Assembly (NCBI RefSeq): GCF_024295625.1
Contig: NZ_JANCOJ010000001.1
Location: forward strand, 1-64,000
DNA length: 64,000 bases
Source of the DNA: Streptococcus sp. CF8_St5-11
GTDB lineage: Bacteria; Bacillota; Bacilli; Lactobacillales; Streptococcaceae
Reading direction: 5' to 3'
Made by a program: the position numbers and the translations under genes. Positions 1 to 8,705 of this stretch are shown one piece after another (position 1 is the first letter of the stretch; each line of letters begins with the position of its first letter). The notes beneath the pieces are model-generated. The model searched no databases. It was not told the DNA's origin and saw only the letters and a list, made by a program, of their open reading frames with translations.

Positions 1-41
1 CAAAATTAGAAAAGTTTGCTCATCAGTATCATTTTTATTTA

Positions 42-731
42 CTACTTAACTTCTTGATTCCTTACCAAGAGGTAGAGAGTTGCCCCAAGTGAACATACAA
101 ATCCAACAACGTAAATACAGAGTTGCAAATTGGAAGCACTACCTAAAATGGTATCCGCAACAATATTATAAAATAGATAACTAGTCAATGGTTCCACTAC
201 TCTTTCTATGAATGGTTGTACCAAAATAGGAAATAGCAGCAAAATAGCTAAACTCCCCATTGGACTTTTGAAAAAATAACTTAAGAAGTAAGAAATTAAA
301 AAATATTGGATGGAGCCAATCAAATAGAAACTGAAAAGTTCTAAACTGACACCATTTTCGCTACTAAAAAAATGAAACCATACAAGCAGTACAATGAAAT
401 ACAAGGTTGATTGTAGTACTACATCACATAATTCTACGAACAGGATCCGAATTGAACTTAAGATCCTTTTTCCACTTACCAAATAAACTAGTTTTGTTTC
501 GTGTGATTGTAACTCAACAAATGCATTAACACACCCAATACTAACTGAGAGTATTGATGCAAAAACAAGAGCTTGCTTTATAGATAATTGTACAACAGTA
601 TCATTGATTGCAACTGGTAAAATACTTAAGAGACACACAAAACCTATCAAAAATGACTGTATGGTTATCTGGTACTTCACGGGTTTTAAACTATATTTTT
701 TGACAATAAGACTAAAAAATATTCTTGCCAT
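42..731 (-). CDS. ABC-2 type permease, lantibiotic-immunity (LanE/LanG)-like
   Basis: This 229-aa protein is almost entirely hydrophobic, with about six predicted membrane helices and no ATPase motifs, as expected for the permease half of an ABC-2 exporter. It is the third gene of an ATPase–permease–permease set read on the minus strand, the arrangement of LanFEG self-protection transporters that expel lantibiotics from the membrane. Its ATG follows a strong GAGGAGG ribosome site that lies inside the end of the upstream permease gene (20-nt overlap), so the two are probably translationally coupled. The family is inferred from context; the permease sequence itself is poorly conserved. The substrate cannot be told from the sequence. 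Confidence 0.65.
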   Translation of the reverse strand: MARIFFSLIVKKYSLKPVKYQITIQSFLIGFVCLLSILPVAINDTVVQLSIKQALVFASILSVSIGCVNAFVELQSHETKLVYLVSGKRILSSIRILFVELCDVVLQSTLYFIVLLVWFHFFSSENGVSLELFSFYLIGSIQYFLISYFLSYFFKSPMGSLAILLLFPILVQPFIERVVEPLTSYLFYNIVADTILGSASNLQLCIYVVGFVCSLGATLYLLVRNQEVK

Positions 732-1524
732 TCTTCCTCCTCATTCGAATCATTTCTACAAGCATTATGAATACAAAGAACAAGATCCCTTCAACTACTA
801 AAAGTGTAAATCCATACAATTGGCTCGTTTGAGTCCCTTCAATTCGGCCAAAAGCAAATGACTTTGCTCCAATCAAAGGCAAGAGATTTTCTATTTTAGA
901 GGAAATTCCTCTTAGAATACCTGATAAAGTGATTACCAATAACAAAACGTCTGCAATTAATGAAGTCATTGATTTTTTCGTTACTATTACTAAGAGTAAA
1001 GCTAATAGAGTAAGAACGATTGCAAATATCATAACTCTTACCGTAACATCTAAAAACAAAGTAAATTCTAAATAATTCTTTAAAGTTGAATCCAGAAAAA
1101 CGAGTAAAACAACAGCATTTACTATAGAAAATACTAAAGTAGAAAGTATCGATAAGACAACCGAACTTGCAATAAAACCAGTAAGACGAACTTTCCAGTT
1201 AGGAATCAATAACTGAGTAAAACTATCATCACCAAATTGGTAATGGGTTGAATAAACAAGTGAAACCAAGATTGGTAAGAAAATAACACTTGCTTGGTAG
1301 GGTGAAGATAAGAGGGCATCCCTGACTGTATAGACTGGATTCGATGATAACATAGACGGATCAAGGTTAACTGCTTGGCCATTTCCTTCCACTAAAGCAT
1401 TTATCACCTGGATATTTTGAATTGAAAAAAATATGCTGACTCCCAAAATAAGAAAAAAAGTAAATTTAAAAGTAGGTAAACTACAATATTTATAAAGGTC
1501 ACTAAAAAAGGAACGCTTCAACAT
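712..1524 (-). CDS. ABC-2 type permease, lantibiotic-immunity (LanE/LanG)-like
   Basis: This 270-aa protein has about six hydrophobic segments and a large extracytoplasmic loop after the first helix, typical of ABC-2 permeases such as LanE/SpaE. I start it at the ATG at 1524 (MLKRSFFSDL) because GAAGGTGA lies at the right distance upstream; a longer frame upstream only overlaps the ATPase gene. The start is one nucleotide from the stop of the ATPase gene, so the genes form one transcript. It probably pairs with the next permease and the ATPase to export or exclude a peptide antibiotic. The role is inferred from gene arrangement. Confidence 0.7.
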   Translation of the reverse strand: MLKRSFFSDLYKYCSLPTFKFTFFLILGVSIFFSIQNIQVINALVEGNGQAVNLDPSMLSSNPVYTVRDALLSSPYQASVIFLPILVSLVYSTHYQFGDDSFTQLLIPNWKVRLTGFIASSVVLSILSTLVFSIVNAVVLLVFLDSTLKNYLEFTLFLDVTVRVMIFAIVLTLLALLLVIVTKKSMTSLIADVLLLVITLSGILRGISSKIENLLPLIGAKSFAFGRIEGTQTSQLYGFTLLVVEGILFFVFIMLVEMIRMRRKNGKNIF

Positions 1525-1525
1525 A

Positions 1526-2236
1526 TTATTCACCTTCTTTCCCTTCGAGCGCCTTAAAATATGCTTCCTCAAAAGATCCAAACTGTTTCAAAATATCTTT
1601 TGTAGGAGCATCAATAACAATTTTCCCATTAGAAATACCAACCAGATGATCTACAGTTAATTCTAACTCACTCATATAATGACTTGTCATTAAGACAGTT
1701 TTACCTTCACTGACAAAAGACTGCAAAAAATTGCGTACCCAGCGTATTCCTTCTGGATCTAGTCCATTGATTGGTTCATCTAAAATTAAGATGTCAGGAT
1801 TTGCTAATAAGGCTGTTGCTAAACCAAGACGTTGCTTCATTCCTAATGAATAGTCTTTTACTTTTTTATTTTTAGCTTCACTTAACCCCACCAACTCTAA
1901 ACATTCGTTGCACCTATTTCTGTCAACACCACAAGCCAAGCCAATCCACCGAAGATGCTGAAGTCCTGTTCTTGTTGGATAAGGTTGACAACTATCTAGG
2001 AATGATCCAACAATACAAAAAGGATTATCTCCCAATTGAGAGTATTTTTTCCCATCGATCAACGCCATTCCCATTTGACTATTTTCTAAACCAAGTAAAA
2101 TTCTAATTAAAGTTGATTTTCCAGATCCATTCGGTCCAATCAATCCAGTAATCTCACCTTTTTTGGCTTTGAAAGACACGTTTTGAAGGACAATTTTATT
2201 ATTATATTCCTTATGTAGCTTTTGAATTGTTATCAT
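1526..2236 (-). CDS. ABC transporter ATP-binding protein, BcrA/LanF-like
   Basis: This 236-aa ATPase has Walker A (GPNGSGKST, about residues 32–40), an ABC signature in the less common form SLGMKQRLG, and Walker B plus catalytic glutamate (ILILDEPINGLD). That signature variant is typical of the bacitracin/lantibiotic resistance group (BcrA, LanF, SpaF). It energises the two downstream permeases. The gene is divergent from a response regulator/sensor kinase pair, the usual control for such transporters, across a 158-bp spacer. No lantibiotic structural or modification gene is visible in the window, though such genes could lie to the left of position 1. Confidence 0.85.
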   Translation of the reverse strand: MITIQKLHKEYNNKIVLQNVSFKAKKGEITGLIGPNGSGKSTLIRILLGLENSQMGMALIDGKKYSQLGDNPFCIVGSFLDSCQPYPTRTGLQHLRWIGLACGVDRNRCNECLELVGLSEAKNKKVKDYSLGMKQRLGLATALLANPDILILDEPINGLDPEGIRWVRNFLQSFVSEGKTVLMTSHYMSELELTVDHLVGISNGKIVIDAPTKDILKQFGSFEEAYFKALEGKEGE

Positions 2237-2288
2237 TCATTCTTTTTCCTTTCTGACTTTTAGTGAAAATCCATCTTCACTTGGAGCA

Positions 2289-2297
2289 AGTATAACA
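2289..2297 (-). promoter_or_regulatory. Extended -10 promoter for the LanFEG-like operon
   Basis: On the minus strand the sequence reads TGTTATACT, an extended -10 box 52 nt upstream of the ATPase start. No good -35 hexamer is present, which fits extended -10 promoters and a need for an activator such as the divergent response regulator. Confidence 0.45.
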
Positions 2298-2362
2298 GGA
2301 GAAAATCAGGAAATTATCAGAATAATTATTTTCTTCATTTCTAACAAATTGCATTCTAGATT

Positions 2363-2371
2363 TGCTATAAT
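2363..2371 (+). promoter_or_regulatory. Extended -10 promoter for the two-component system
   Basis: The string TTTGCTATAAT ends at 2371, giving TGn plus a consensus TATAAT, 23 nt before the response regulator ATG. A GGAGG ribosome site at 2386–2390 follows. The -35 region is weak. Confidence 0.55.
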
Positions 2372-2394
2372 ATGCTCATATAATTGGAGGAACT

Positions 2395-3066
2395 ATGAAG
2401 TATAAAATTTTAGCCATTGACGATGATGAAAAAATCTTACGATTAATAGCGAATGCATTAAAAGCGAACAACTTTCACGTGGAAACTCGTAAAAATATAG
2501 AGGAGATCAATATCTGTGACTTTACTGGATTCGATCTAATTTTACTTGATGTCATGATGCCTATTTCTGGTTTAGAAATCTGTCGTTCCATTCGTTCACA
2601 AATTACTACTCCAATTCTATTTCTAACCGCTAAAGATTTTGAAGAAGATTTACTAAAAGGAATACAAGCCGGAGCCGATGATTACATTACAAAACCATTC
2701 AGCATAAAGGAATTGATTGCAAGAATTCAAATGCATCTTCGGAGGGAAGAAAGATCTCACAATGCCTCTAAAGAAGAGATGGATTCAAATATAACTTTTT
2801 ATCGAGATAGTCAAGAAGTTTATTATCAATCAAAGAGAATTTCATTAACTAAGCGAGAGTTTGATTTACTTTATCTTTTAGCAAAAAATGAAAACCGAAT
2901 ATTTAGCATAGAAGAACTTTACAATTATCTTTATCCTATAAGCTCTGACGCACAACTACGATCCATCACTGAATACATCTATCAAATTAGACAAAAATTT
3001 AAGATTCATAAAATTGATCCAATCAAAACCGTTTGGGGAGGAGGATACAAATGGAAAAAGAATTGA
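2395..3066 (+). CDS. OmpR/PhoB-family response regulator (NisR/SpaR-like)
   Basis: This 223-aa regulator has an N-terminal receiver domain with the acidic pair DDDE, a phosphoacceptor Asp at about residue 52 (LILLDVMMP), the conserved Lys in ITKPF, and a C-terminal winged-helix DNA-binding domain ending in the typical WGGGYKW. It overlaps the following kinase gene by 16 nt, so the two are coupled. Its position, divergent from the LanFEG-like transporter, suggests that it controls that transporter in response to a peptide antibiotic or its own signal. The pairing is inferred from context. Confidence 0.9.
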   Translation: MKYKILAIDDDEKILRLIANALKANNFHVETRKNIEEINICDFTGFDLILLDVMMPISGLEICRSIRSQITTPILFLTAKDFEEDLLKGIQAGADDYITKPFSIKELIARIQMHLRREERSHNASKEEMDSNITFYRDSQEVYYQSKRISLTKREFDLLYLLAKNENRIFSIEELYNYLYPISSDAQLRSITEYIYQIRQKFKIHKIDPIKTVWGGGYKWKKN

Positions 3067-4124
3067 CAATCAAGCAACTCATTAAGAGTACCTACCTTAA
3101 AATCATTTGGCAATTTCTTCTATGTCTGATACTTTTTTACATAGTTCCAGCTCTTCTATCTTCTGTATCTGGAATTAATGAGAAAAATGTCAATCGCTTT
3201 GCTTTATTTTTTAGCGTCAGTTCTTGGATTTATCTTTGCATCATTTTAATTTTTATCATTGTAATAAATATTAGACAATTATTAACCAAGATTCAAAAAG
3301 AAATGAACATGGTTTATCATAGTGGACTATATTTCACCAAAAATGAACATCACCATTTGCAGATTAAAGAATTCATTGAAACAAACGATCTGATTGAAAA
3401 AATGCAATCTGATATAAAAAATAGAATTCAAAATGAAAAAGATCAAAAAAAAGAACTCATGTTTCAAGTATCTAGCGCTGCACATGATCTTCGTAGCCCT
3501 CTAACTGTTATCAGAGGAAATGCTGAATTCTTACAATCTACCGAGCAAACACCTCAAGTAATGGAATGTCTAAAAGATCTTGAGCAAGCAAGTATTCAAT
3601 TAAACGATTATTTTAACCACTTCATCCAATACTCCAAAACCTTTTACGACCATGATATTCAACTTGAAAACATATCAATTAAACAAGTAATTTATCAATT
3701 ACAGGAACATATCTCACCTTTACTCCCCAAAAATACACATTTTATTTTTACAAACACAGTAACTCCATCAACACAAATTGCCATTCATTCCAATCTATTT
3801 TTCCGAGCAATCACAAATATCATTAATAATGCAATACAACATCAAAAAGAAAATGATGCACAAATCCAGCTAACAATTTCACAAGAAAATAGTCAATTAG
3901 TTCTAACTATATGGAATAACCAATCTAATTTTTCAAAAAATATATTACAGAATGCTGGAAATCTTTTCTATAAAGATGACCAAGCAAGAACACCCTCTCA
4001 AGAAAGTCACTATGGACTTGGTTTATCTTTCGTAAAACGCGTCATGAAACTTCATAATGGAACGATGCATTTAGAAAATATTAATCATGGTGCACAAGTC
4101 AAGCTAATTATTCCCATTATATAA
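3051..4124 (+). CDS. Sensor histidine kinase (NisK/SpaK-like)
   Basis: This 357-aa membrane kinase has two N-terminal helices (about residues 10–35 and 52–75) flanking a short external loop, then a HisKA domain with the phosphoacceptor His at about residue 145 in SSAAHDLRSPLT, an N box (ITNIINNAIQH) and a G box (HYGLGLSF). The short external region resembles lantibiotic-sensing kinases. I start it at ATG 3051 because GGAGGAGG lies just upstream, inside the end of the regulator gene. It phosphorylates the adjacent response regulator. The signal is unknown. Confidence 0.88.
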   Translation: MEKELTIKQLIKSTYLKIIWQFLLCLILFYIVPALLSSVSGINEKNVNRFALFFSVSSWIYLCIILIFIIVINIRQLLTKIQKEMNMVYHSGLYFTKNEHHHLQIKEFIETNDLIEKMQSDIKNRIQNEKDQKKELMFQVSSAAHDLRSPLTVIRGNAEFLQSTEQTPQVMECLKDLEQASIQLNDYFNHFIQYSKTFYDHDIQLENISIKQVIYQLQEHISPLLPKNTHFIFTNTVTPSTQIAIHSNLFFRAITNIINNAIQHQKENDAQIQLTISQENSQLVLTIWNNQSNFSKNILQNAGNLFYKDDQARTPSQESHYGLGLSFVKRVMKLHNGTMHLENINHGAQVKLIIPII

Positions 4125-4128
4125 AATA

Positions 4129-4170
4129 AGCCGAACTCATCAATATGTGTTCGGCTTTCCTTCATTTTTA
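4129..4170 (+). terminator. Intrinsic terminator of the two-component operon
   Basis: AGCCGAAC (4129–4136) pairs with GTTCGGCT (4149–4156) across a 12-nt loop, followed by a T-rich tail. Confidence 0.75.
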
Positions 4171-4173
4171 ATT

Positions 4174-4203
4174 TATAAAAAAGACCGGCATTTTGCCTGT
4201 CTT
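4174..4203 (-). terminator. Intrinsic terminator of the CPBP protease gene
   Basis: On the minus strand AAGACAGGCA and TGCCGGTCTT pair across an AAA loop and are followed by a T run. It lies 40 nt past the CPBP stop codon and is back to back with the plus-strand terminator. Confidence 0.8.
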
Positions 4204-4242
4204 CGTATTTATCATTATTTCCTATCAGCCATTTCACACTTA

Positions 4243-5181
4243 TTACTCAACAGCTCTTTCATTTCTTTCCCCTAAGAGGTAAACAATCACGACGGATACT
4301 AGAAGAACCAGAGTTGTGATGATCGATCCTTCCGCTCCAAATTCCCCTCCGGTCAACCAGTCAGGTCCTGACCCCATGGTAAATCTGAAGATAGAGGCAT
4401 CTGCTCCCGTACCACTGACTTGAAAACCAAGGATATTTCCTTGTACATAGTTCCAAGTACCGTGTTGGGCGACCACTAGCCAGATACTATCCGTATAGAT
4501 AAAAAGCAGACCAGCCAGTACTCCATCGAGGATGATATTCAGAACGGATAAGAAGGTCACTCCTGCATTTCCCATATGCAGAATGCCAAAGAGACTACTA
4601 GAAATCGCGATTGCGAAAGGCAGATTAGTTCTTGCAGCAATCCGAGTCAGAAGCCAACCTCGCGTCGCTACTTCTTCCGTCCCCCCTTGCAGAAGCCAAA
4701 ATGGAAATAATCCTAGGATAAAAAGCAAGGGCTCTAAACTGAGCTCATTTAACACAAAAGACCCGATTCCACTGACTTGGTAGACAAGCGCGATCACTCC
4801 CATTTGAACAAGTGAAATCATGATCCCCCAGACTAGATACTTGAGCCAATTTCTTTTTACAAAGCCTAAGCTTGATAAAGCATTCTTCTCTATGACCTTC
4901 ACCCAAAACATAAAGAGGAACAGAATGATTACAAAACTGAAAAGCTCATAATAGAGAAGATAATGGTAGAAAAATTCTTGAATACTTGCTGTCCCATTTC
5001 CTGGTGAAAAGAACTCCGCCAGAAAACCTATCACTAAGGAAAATGGTCCCACCAATTCACTACCAAGCCATAGTCCCCCTTCTATAAAGAGGGAGGCTAA
5101 AAATACATAGAATAGTGTAGAAATAAGAACTGGCCATGAGGTGTTAGTTTTTATATCCTGAATCATCTTTCCTTTCTTCAT
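4243..5181 (-). CDS. CPBP-family intramembrane metalloprotease (CAAX protease/Abi)
   Basis: This 312-aa protein has about eight membrane helices and the CPBP motifs in order: EEVATR (EExxxR), FGILH (FxxxH) and HGTWN (HxxxN). These form the intramembrane active site of the Rce1-like glutamic protease family. In streptococci such proteins are linked to bacteriocin immunity and membrane protein processing; which applies here is unknown. The ATG at 5181 is chosen because GGAGGT lies six nucleotides upstream. It has its own promoter (5210–5238) and terminator, so it is monocistronic, and it is divergent from the glutamine transporter. Confidence 0.85.
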   Translation of the reverse strand: MKKGKMIQDIKTNTSWPVLISTLFYVFLASLFIEGGLWLGSELVGPFSLVIGFLAEFFSPGNGTASIQEFFYHYLLYYELFSFVIILFLFMFWVKVIEKNALSSLGFVKRNWLKYLVWGIMISLVQMGVIALVYQVSGIGSFVLNELSLEPLLFILGLFPFWLLQGGTEEVATRGWLLTRIAARTNLPFAIAISSSLFGILHMGNAGVTFLSVLNIILDGVLAGLLFIYTDSIWLVVAQHGTWNYVQGNILGFQVSGTGADASIFRFTMGSGPDWLTGGEFGAEGSIITTLVLLVSVVIVYLLGERNERAVE

Positions 5182-5209
5182 GATCAACCTCCATTTATCT
5201 GATAGGTCC

Positions 5210-5238
5210 ATTGTAGCAAAGAAAATCAAGAGCTGCAA
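5210..5238 (-). promoter_or_regulatory. Promoter of the CPBP protease gene
   Basis: On the minus strand TTGCAG (5238–5233) and TACAAT (5215–5210) are separated by 17 nt, with TGC before the -10 box. The -10 is 28 nt from the start codon. Confidence 0.7.
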
Positions 5239-5282
5239 TATCATTTCATGTCAGAAAACCTAACATGAAAACTCGATTTTTC

Positions 5283-5311
5283 TTGCAAAGCAAACTATTT
5301 TCTGATATAAT
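5283..5311 (+). promoter_or_regulatory. Strong promoter of the glutamine-type ABC operon
   Basis: TTGCAA (5283–5288), a 17-nt spacer and an extended TGATATAAT box (-10 at 5306–5311) form a near-consensus sigma-A promoter. The start codon lies 132 nt downstream, leaving a leader of about 125 nt. Confidence 0.8.
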
Positions 5312-5335
5312 AGCTTTTGTAGAAAAACATAAGAC

Positions 5336-5373
5336 CATTCATACTCGTTTTGGTATGAATGATTTGTTTTTTT
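5336..5373 (+). terminator. Terminator hairpin inside the glnP leader (possible attenuator)
   Basis: CATTCATAC (5336–5344) pairs with GTATGAATG (5353–5361), followed by a T-rich run to 5373. It sits between the strong promoter and the first gene of the operon, and no plus-strand gene precedes it, so it can only act on this transcript or end a very short RNA. Confidence 0.7.
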
Positions 5374-5443
5374 AAGGCCATCCTTTGGTCAATGTGCTCA
5401 TGGGTCAAAACCCCAAAGAGAAAAGAATTAAAAGGAGACAGAA

Positions 5444-7627
5444 ATGAAGAAAAAATTACTAGCATGTTTGCTTTTCTTATTTCCATTCGTTGCATTCGCT
5501 GGTCATGCTCATGCTGAGACGATCAAGGTTGTTTTCGACACAGCATATGCACCGTTTGAATTTAAGGATTCAGATCAAACCTATAAAGGAATTGACGTAG
5601 AGATCTTGGACAAGGTCGCTGAAATCAATGGCTGGGATTTGGACAAATCCTTCCCGGGATTTGATGCAGCGGTCAATGCAGTTCAAGCTGGTCAAGCAGA
5701 TGCCATCATGGCCGGTATGACCAAAACAACAGAACGTGAAAAAGTCTTCACCATGTCTGATACTTACTATGATACAAAAGTTGTCATCGCGACTACGAAA
5801 GCCGATAAAATCACGAAGTACAGCCAATTAAAAGGGAAGACAGTCGGTGTTAAAAACGGAACTGCAGCCCAACGCTTCCTCGATAAAAACAAGGACAAGT
5901 ACGGCTACAAGATCAAGACTTTTGATACGGGTGATCTCATGTACAACAGTTTAACAGCTGGTGCAGTGGATGCAGTCATGGATGATCAACCCGTCATTCA
6001 ATATGCCATCCAAAAGGGTCAGGACCTAGCTATCAATATGGACGGGGAAGCAGTCGGTGGCTTTGCCTTTGGTGTTAAAAAAGGTGGAAATCATGAAAAG
6101 TTGATCACCGAATTTAACAAGGCCCTCGCTCAAATGAAAGCTGATGGAACACTTGATGAGATCATCAAGAAATGGACAGGTGAAAGCCAATCATCAGGGA
6201 ACAGTGCTGTTCCAACAACAACTACTCCTGCTGGTCAAAAAGCAACTCCTAAAAAGTCAAAATATGTAATTTCAAGTGACTCATCTTTTGCACCATTCGT
6301 TTTCCAGAATGGGAAAAATAAGTATACAGGGATCGATATGGACTTGATCAAGGCCATTGCCAAAGACCAAGGATTTACCATTGAAATTGATAACCCTGGA
6401 TTTGACGCTGCGGTAAGTGATGTCCAATCTGGTCATGCGCAAGGAATGATCGCAGGGATGACCGTGACTGATGCTCGGAAAGAAACATTTGATTTTTCTG
6501 AACCATATTATACTGCTAACTCTATTCTTGCAGTCCAAAAGGATAGCAAGATTGATTCTTACGATGACTTAAAAGGTAAGACGGTCGGTGTTAAAAACGG
6601 AACTGCATCGCAGACCTTCCTTGAAAAGAATAAAAATAAATATGGCTACAAGATCAAAACGTTCTCTGATGGAGCTTCTATGTATGACAGTTTGAATTCT
6701 GGTTCTGTTGCAGCGATTATGGATGACGAACCTGTTATCAAATACGCTATTAAACAAGGACGTAAATTCAAAACACCTATCGAAGGGACTCCAAGTGGTC
6801 AACTAGCATTTGCCGTTAAGAAGGGTGAAAATCCTGAATTGATCGAAATGTTCAATAACGGTCTTGCGAACTTGAAGAAAAGCGGTCAATACCAAAAGAT
6901 TCTCGATAAATACCTTAAAGCAGATAGCAAATCAAGTACTTCAAGTACAACAGCAGATGAAACAACGATCTGGGGCTTGCTCCAAAACAACTACAAACAA
7001 TTGTTAAGTGGTTTGGGTGTCACTCTTGCCCTTGCCCTTCTCTCTTTCGCCATTGCTATGGTGATCGGTGTTATCTTTGGGATGTTTAGTGTTAGCCCTT
7101 ATAAATGGCTCCGCTGGACTGCAGAGATCTTTGTCGATGTTATTCGTGGGATCCCACTCATGATCCTCGCCGCCTTCATCTTCTGGGGAATTCCAAACTT
7201 GATTGAATCGGTCACAGGTCATCAATCCCCAATTAACGACTTTGTCGCAGGTACTATTGCCCTCTCTCTAAATGCTGCTGCCTATATCGCAGAAATTGTC
7301 CGTGGGGGGATCCAAGCTGTACCGATTGGACAGATGGAAGCTAGCCGAAGCCTTGGGATCTCTTATGGCAAGACCATGCGAAAGATCATCTTGCCACAAG
7401 CAACCAAACTCATGCTTCCAAACTTTGTTAACCAATTCGTCATTGCCCTGAAAGATACGACGATCGTATCTGCGATCGGATTGGTAGAACTCTTCCAAAC
7501 TGGTAAGATCATCATCGCTCGAAACTACCAAAGTTTCAAGATGTATGCGATCCTTGCCGTCTTCTACCTCGTGATTATCACCTTGCTAACACGATTTGCA
7601 AAAAAATTAGAAAAGAAGGTTAACTAA
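5444..7627 (+). CDS. glnP: Glutamine-type amino acid ABC transporter, two receptor domains fused to permease (GlnP-like)
   Basis: This 727-aa protein has a signal sequence (residues 1–25, ending HAHA), two tandem solute-binding domains of the SBP-3 family (about 27–250 and 267–490), and a permease domain of the HisM/GlnP type (about 510–727) with the EAA loop motif around [17 protein letters not shown]. The two receptors share long matching segments such as [11 protein letters not shown], so they arose by duplication. Tandem receptors fused to a permease are known from lactococcal GlnPQ, which imports glutamine and glutamate. Substrate here is inferred from that family. The stop overlaps the ATG of glnQ by one base. 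Confidence 0.9.
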   Translation: MKKKLLACLLFLFPFVAFAGHAHAETIKVVFDTAYAPFEFKDSDQTYKGIDVEILDKVAEINGWDLDKSFPGFDAAVNAVQAGQADAIMAGMTKTTEREKVFTMSDTYYDTKVVIATTKADKITKYSQLKGKTVGVKNGTAAQRFLDKNKDKYGYKIKTFDTGDLMYNSLTAGAVDAVMDDQPVIQYAIQKGQDLAINMDGEAVGGFAFGVKKGGNHEKLITEFNKALAQMKADGTLDEIIKKWTGESQSSGNSAVPTTTTPAGQKATPKKSKYVISSDSSFAPFVFQNGKNKYTGIDMDLIKAIAKDQGFTIEIDNPGFDAAVSDVQSGHAQGMIAGMTVTDARKETFDFSEPYYTANSILAVQKDSKIDSYDDLKGKTVGVKNGTASQTFLEKNKNKYGYKIKTFSDGASMYDSLNSGSVAAIMDDEPVIKYAIKQGRKFKTPIEGTPSGQLAFAVKKGENPELIEMFNNGLANLKKSGQYQKILDKYLKADSKSSTSSTTADETTIWGLLQNNYKQLLSGLGVTLALALLSFAIAMVIGVIFGMFSVSPYKWLRWTAEIFVDVIRGIPLMILAAFIFWGIPNLIESVTGHQSPINDFVAGTIALSLNAAAYIAEIVRGGIQAVPIGQMEASRSLGISYGKTMRKIILPQATKLMLPNFVNQFVIALKDTTIVSAIGLVELFQTGKIIIARNYQSFKMYAILAVFYLVIITLLTRFAKKLEKKVN

Positions 7628-8367
7628 TGGCTAAATTAAAAATTGATGTCCATGACCTCCACAAATACTATGGTGAAAATGAGGTCTTAAAAGGAATCTC
7701 AGCAAAATTCTACGAAGGGGATGTGGTCTGCATTATCGGACCGTCCGGTTCTGGTAAATCAACCTTCCTTCGTAGTCTCAATCTCCTCGAAGAAGTTACA
7801 AAAGGTCAAATTACAGTTAATGGATATGATCTAACCGATCCAAAAACCAATGTTGATTTGGTCCGTGAAAATATCGGGATGGTTTTCCAACACTTCAACC
7901 TCTTCCCTCACATGAGCGTCCTTGAAAACATCATGTTTGCGCCAGTAGAGCACAAACTGATGACCCGTGAAGAAGCTCAAAAAGTCGGGATGGAATTGTT
8001 GGAAAAAGTTGGACTCGCAGATAAAGCCGATGCCAATCCGAACAGCCTTTCCGGTGGTCAAAAACAACGTGTGGCTATCGCACGTGGACTTGCCATGAAT
8101 CCAGATATTATGCTCTTTGACGAACCTACTTCTGCCCTTGACCCTGAGATGGTTGGAGATGTATTGAACGTTATGAAAGAGTTGGCAGAGCAAGGCATGA
8201 CCATGATCATCGTTACCCACGAGATGGGATTTGCCCGCCAAGTAGCCAACCGCGTCATCTTCACCGCAGACGGTGAATTCCTCGAAGATGGTAAACCAGA
8301 CCAAATCTTCGACAACCCACAACACCCACGCTTGAAAGAATTCTTGGATAAGGTTCTAAACGTTTAA
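7627..8367 (+). CDS. glnQ: Amino acid ABC transporter ATPase (GlnQ-like)
   Basis: This 246-aa ATPase has Walker A (GPSGSGKST), a Q-loop ([10 protein letters not shown]), signature ([16 protein letters not shown]), Walker B ([14 protein letters not shown]) and the H-loop (VTHEMGFAR). The wording of these motifs is that of polar amino acid importers (GlnQ/HisP). Its start codon shares one base with the stop of the GlnP-like gene (TAATG), so the two are coupled and form one transporter. A strong terminator follows. Confidence 0.93.
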   Translation: MAKLKIDVHDLHKYYGENEVLKGISAKFYEGDVVCIIGPSGSGKSTFLRSLNLLEEVTKGQITVNGYDLTDPKTNVDLVRENIGMVFQHFNLFPHMSVLENIMFAPVEHKLMTREEAQKVGMELLEKVGLADKADANPNSLSGGQKQRVAIARGLAMNPDIMLFDEPTSALDPEMVGDVLNVMKELAEQGMTMIIVTHEMGFARQVANRVIFTADGEFLEDGKPDQIFDNPQHPRLKEFLDKVLNV

Positions 8368-8385
8368 AAAATAGTGGTTTTTGAA

Positions 8386-8414
8386 GCATCTAGCAATTTT
8401 GCTAGATGTTTTTT
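8386..8414 (+). terminator. Intrinsic terminator of the glnPQ operon
   Basis: CATCTAGCA (8387–8395) pairs with TGCTAGATG (8400–8408), followed by six Ts. Confidence 0.85.
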
Positions 8415-8420
8415 AGACCC

Positions 8421-8450
8421 AAAAAAGCATTTTCAAATCTGAAAATGCTT
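8421..8450 (-). terminator. Intrinsic terminator of the first ABC exporter operon
   Basis: On the minus strand AAGCATTTTCA and TGAAAATGCTT (8450–8440 and 8435–8425) pair around a four-base loop and run into six Ts. It lies about 250 nt past the stop of the exporter gene at 8706, so the structured repeat at 8453–8610 falls inside the 3'UTR. Confidence 0.75.
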
Positions 8451-8452
8451 AG

Positions 8453-8610
8453 ATTGAAGATAAAGACATATTAAAAACTTTCCTTAGGTGAGTACGGACG
8501 TCAGCGAACTTCTACGAAGTTCCATGACTTAGTTTTGAACCTAAAGTTTCAAAACTCCCGAGTGCCTGAAACTAAATTGTTTCAGGCACTTTTCTCACGG
8601 CGGAAAGTTT
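8453..8610. repeat. Structured intergenic repeat, copy A (second copy at 58048–58255)
   Basis: The element shares an outer part with copy B in inverted orientation: a stretch around GTGAGTACGGACGTCAGCG, a GAACTTC/GAAGTTC hairpin, and a GTGCCTGAAAC/GTTTCAGGCAC hairpin ending in CACGGCGGAAAG. AAACTTTCC at the left end can pair with GGAAAGTTT at the right end. This gives a closing stem with three internal hairpins. It fills most of the gap between the convergent glnQ and ABC exporter genes; 8611–8705 shows nothing else recognisable. Confidence 0.75.
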
Positions 8611-8705
8611 TAATTTTCTCTTAATTCGTTATACAAATTAGGTAGATATTTATTTCTTTACAGAATCACTTTACTTATTTACTTTAAAAATAGTTTGTCT
8701 ACATT

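Noticed and set aside
5295..5495. Minus-strand frame of 66 codons across the glnP leader
   Set aside because: It covers the promoter, terminator hairpin and start of glnP on the other strand, has no ribosome site, and its translation shows no family features.
7831..8325. Long antisense frames within glnQ, and similar ones in glnP, asnS, aminotransferase, uvrC and lacG
   Set aside because: They are shadows of strongly coding genes, lack ribosome sites and have improbable composition.
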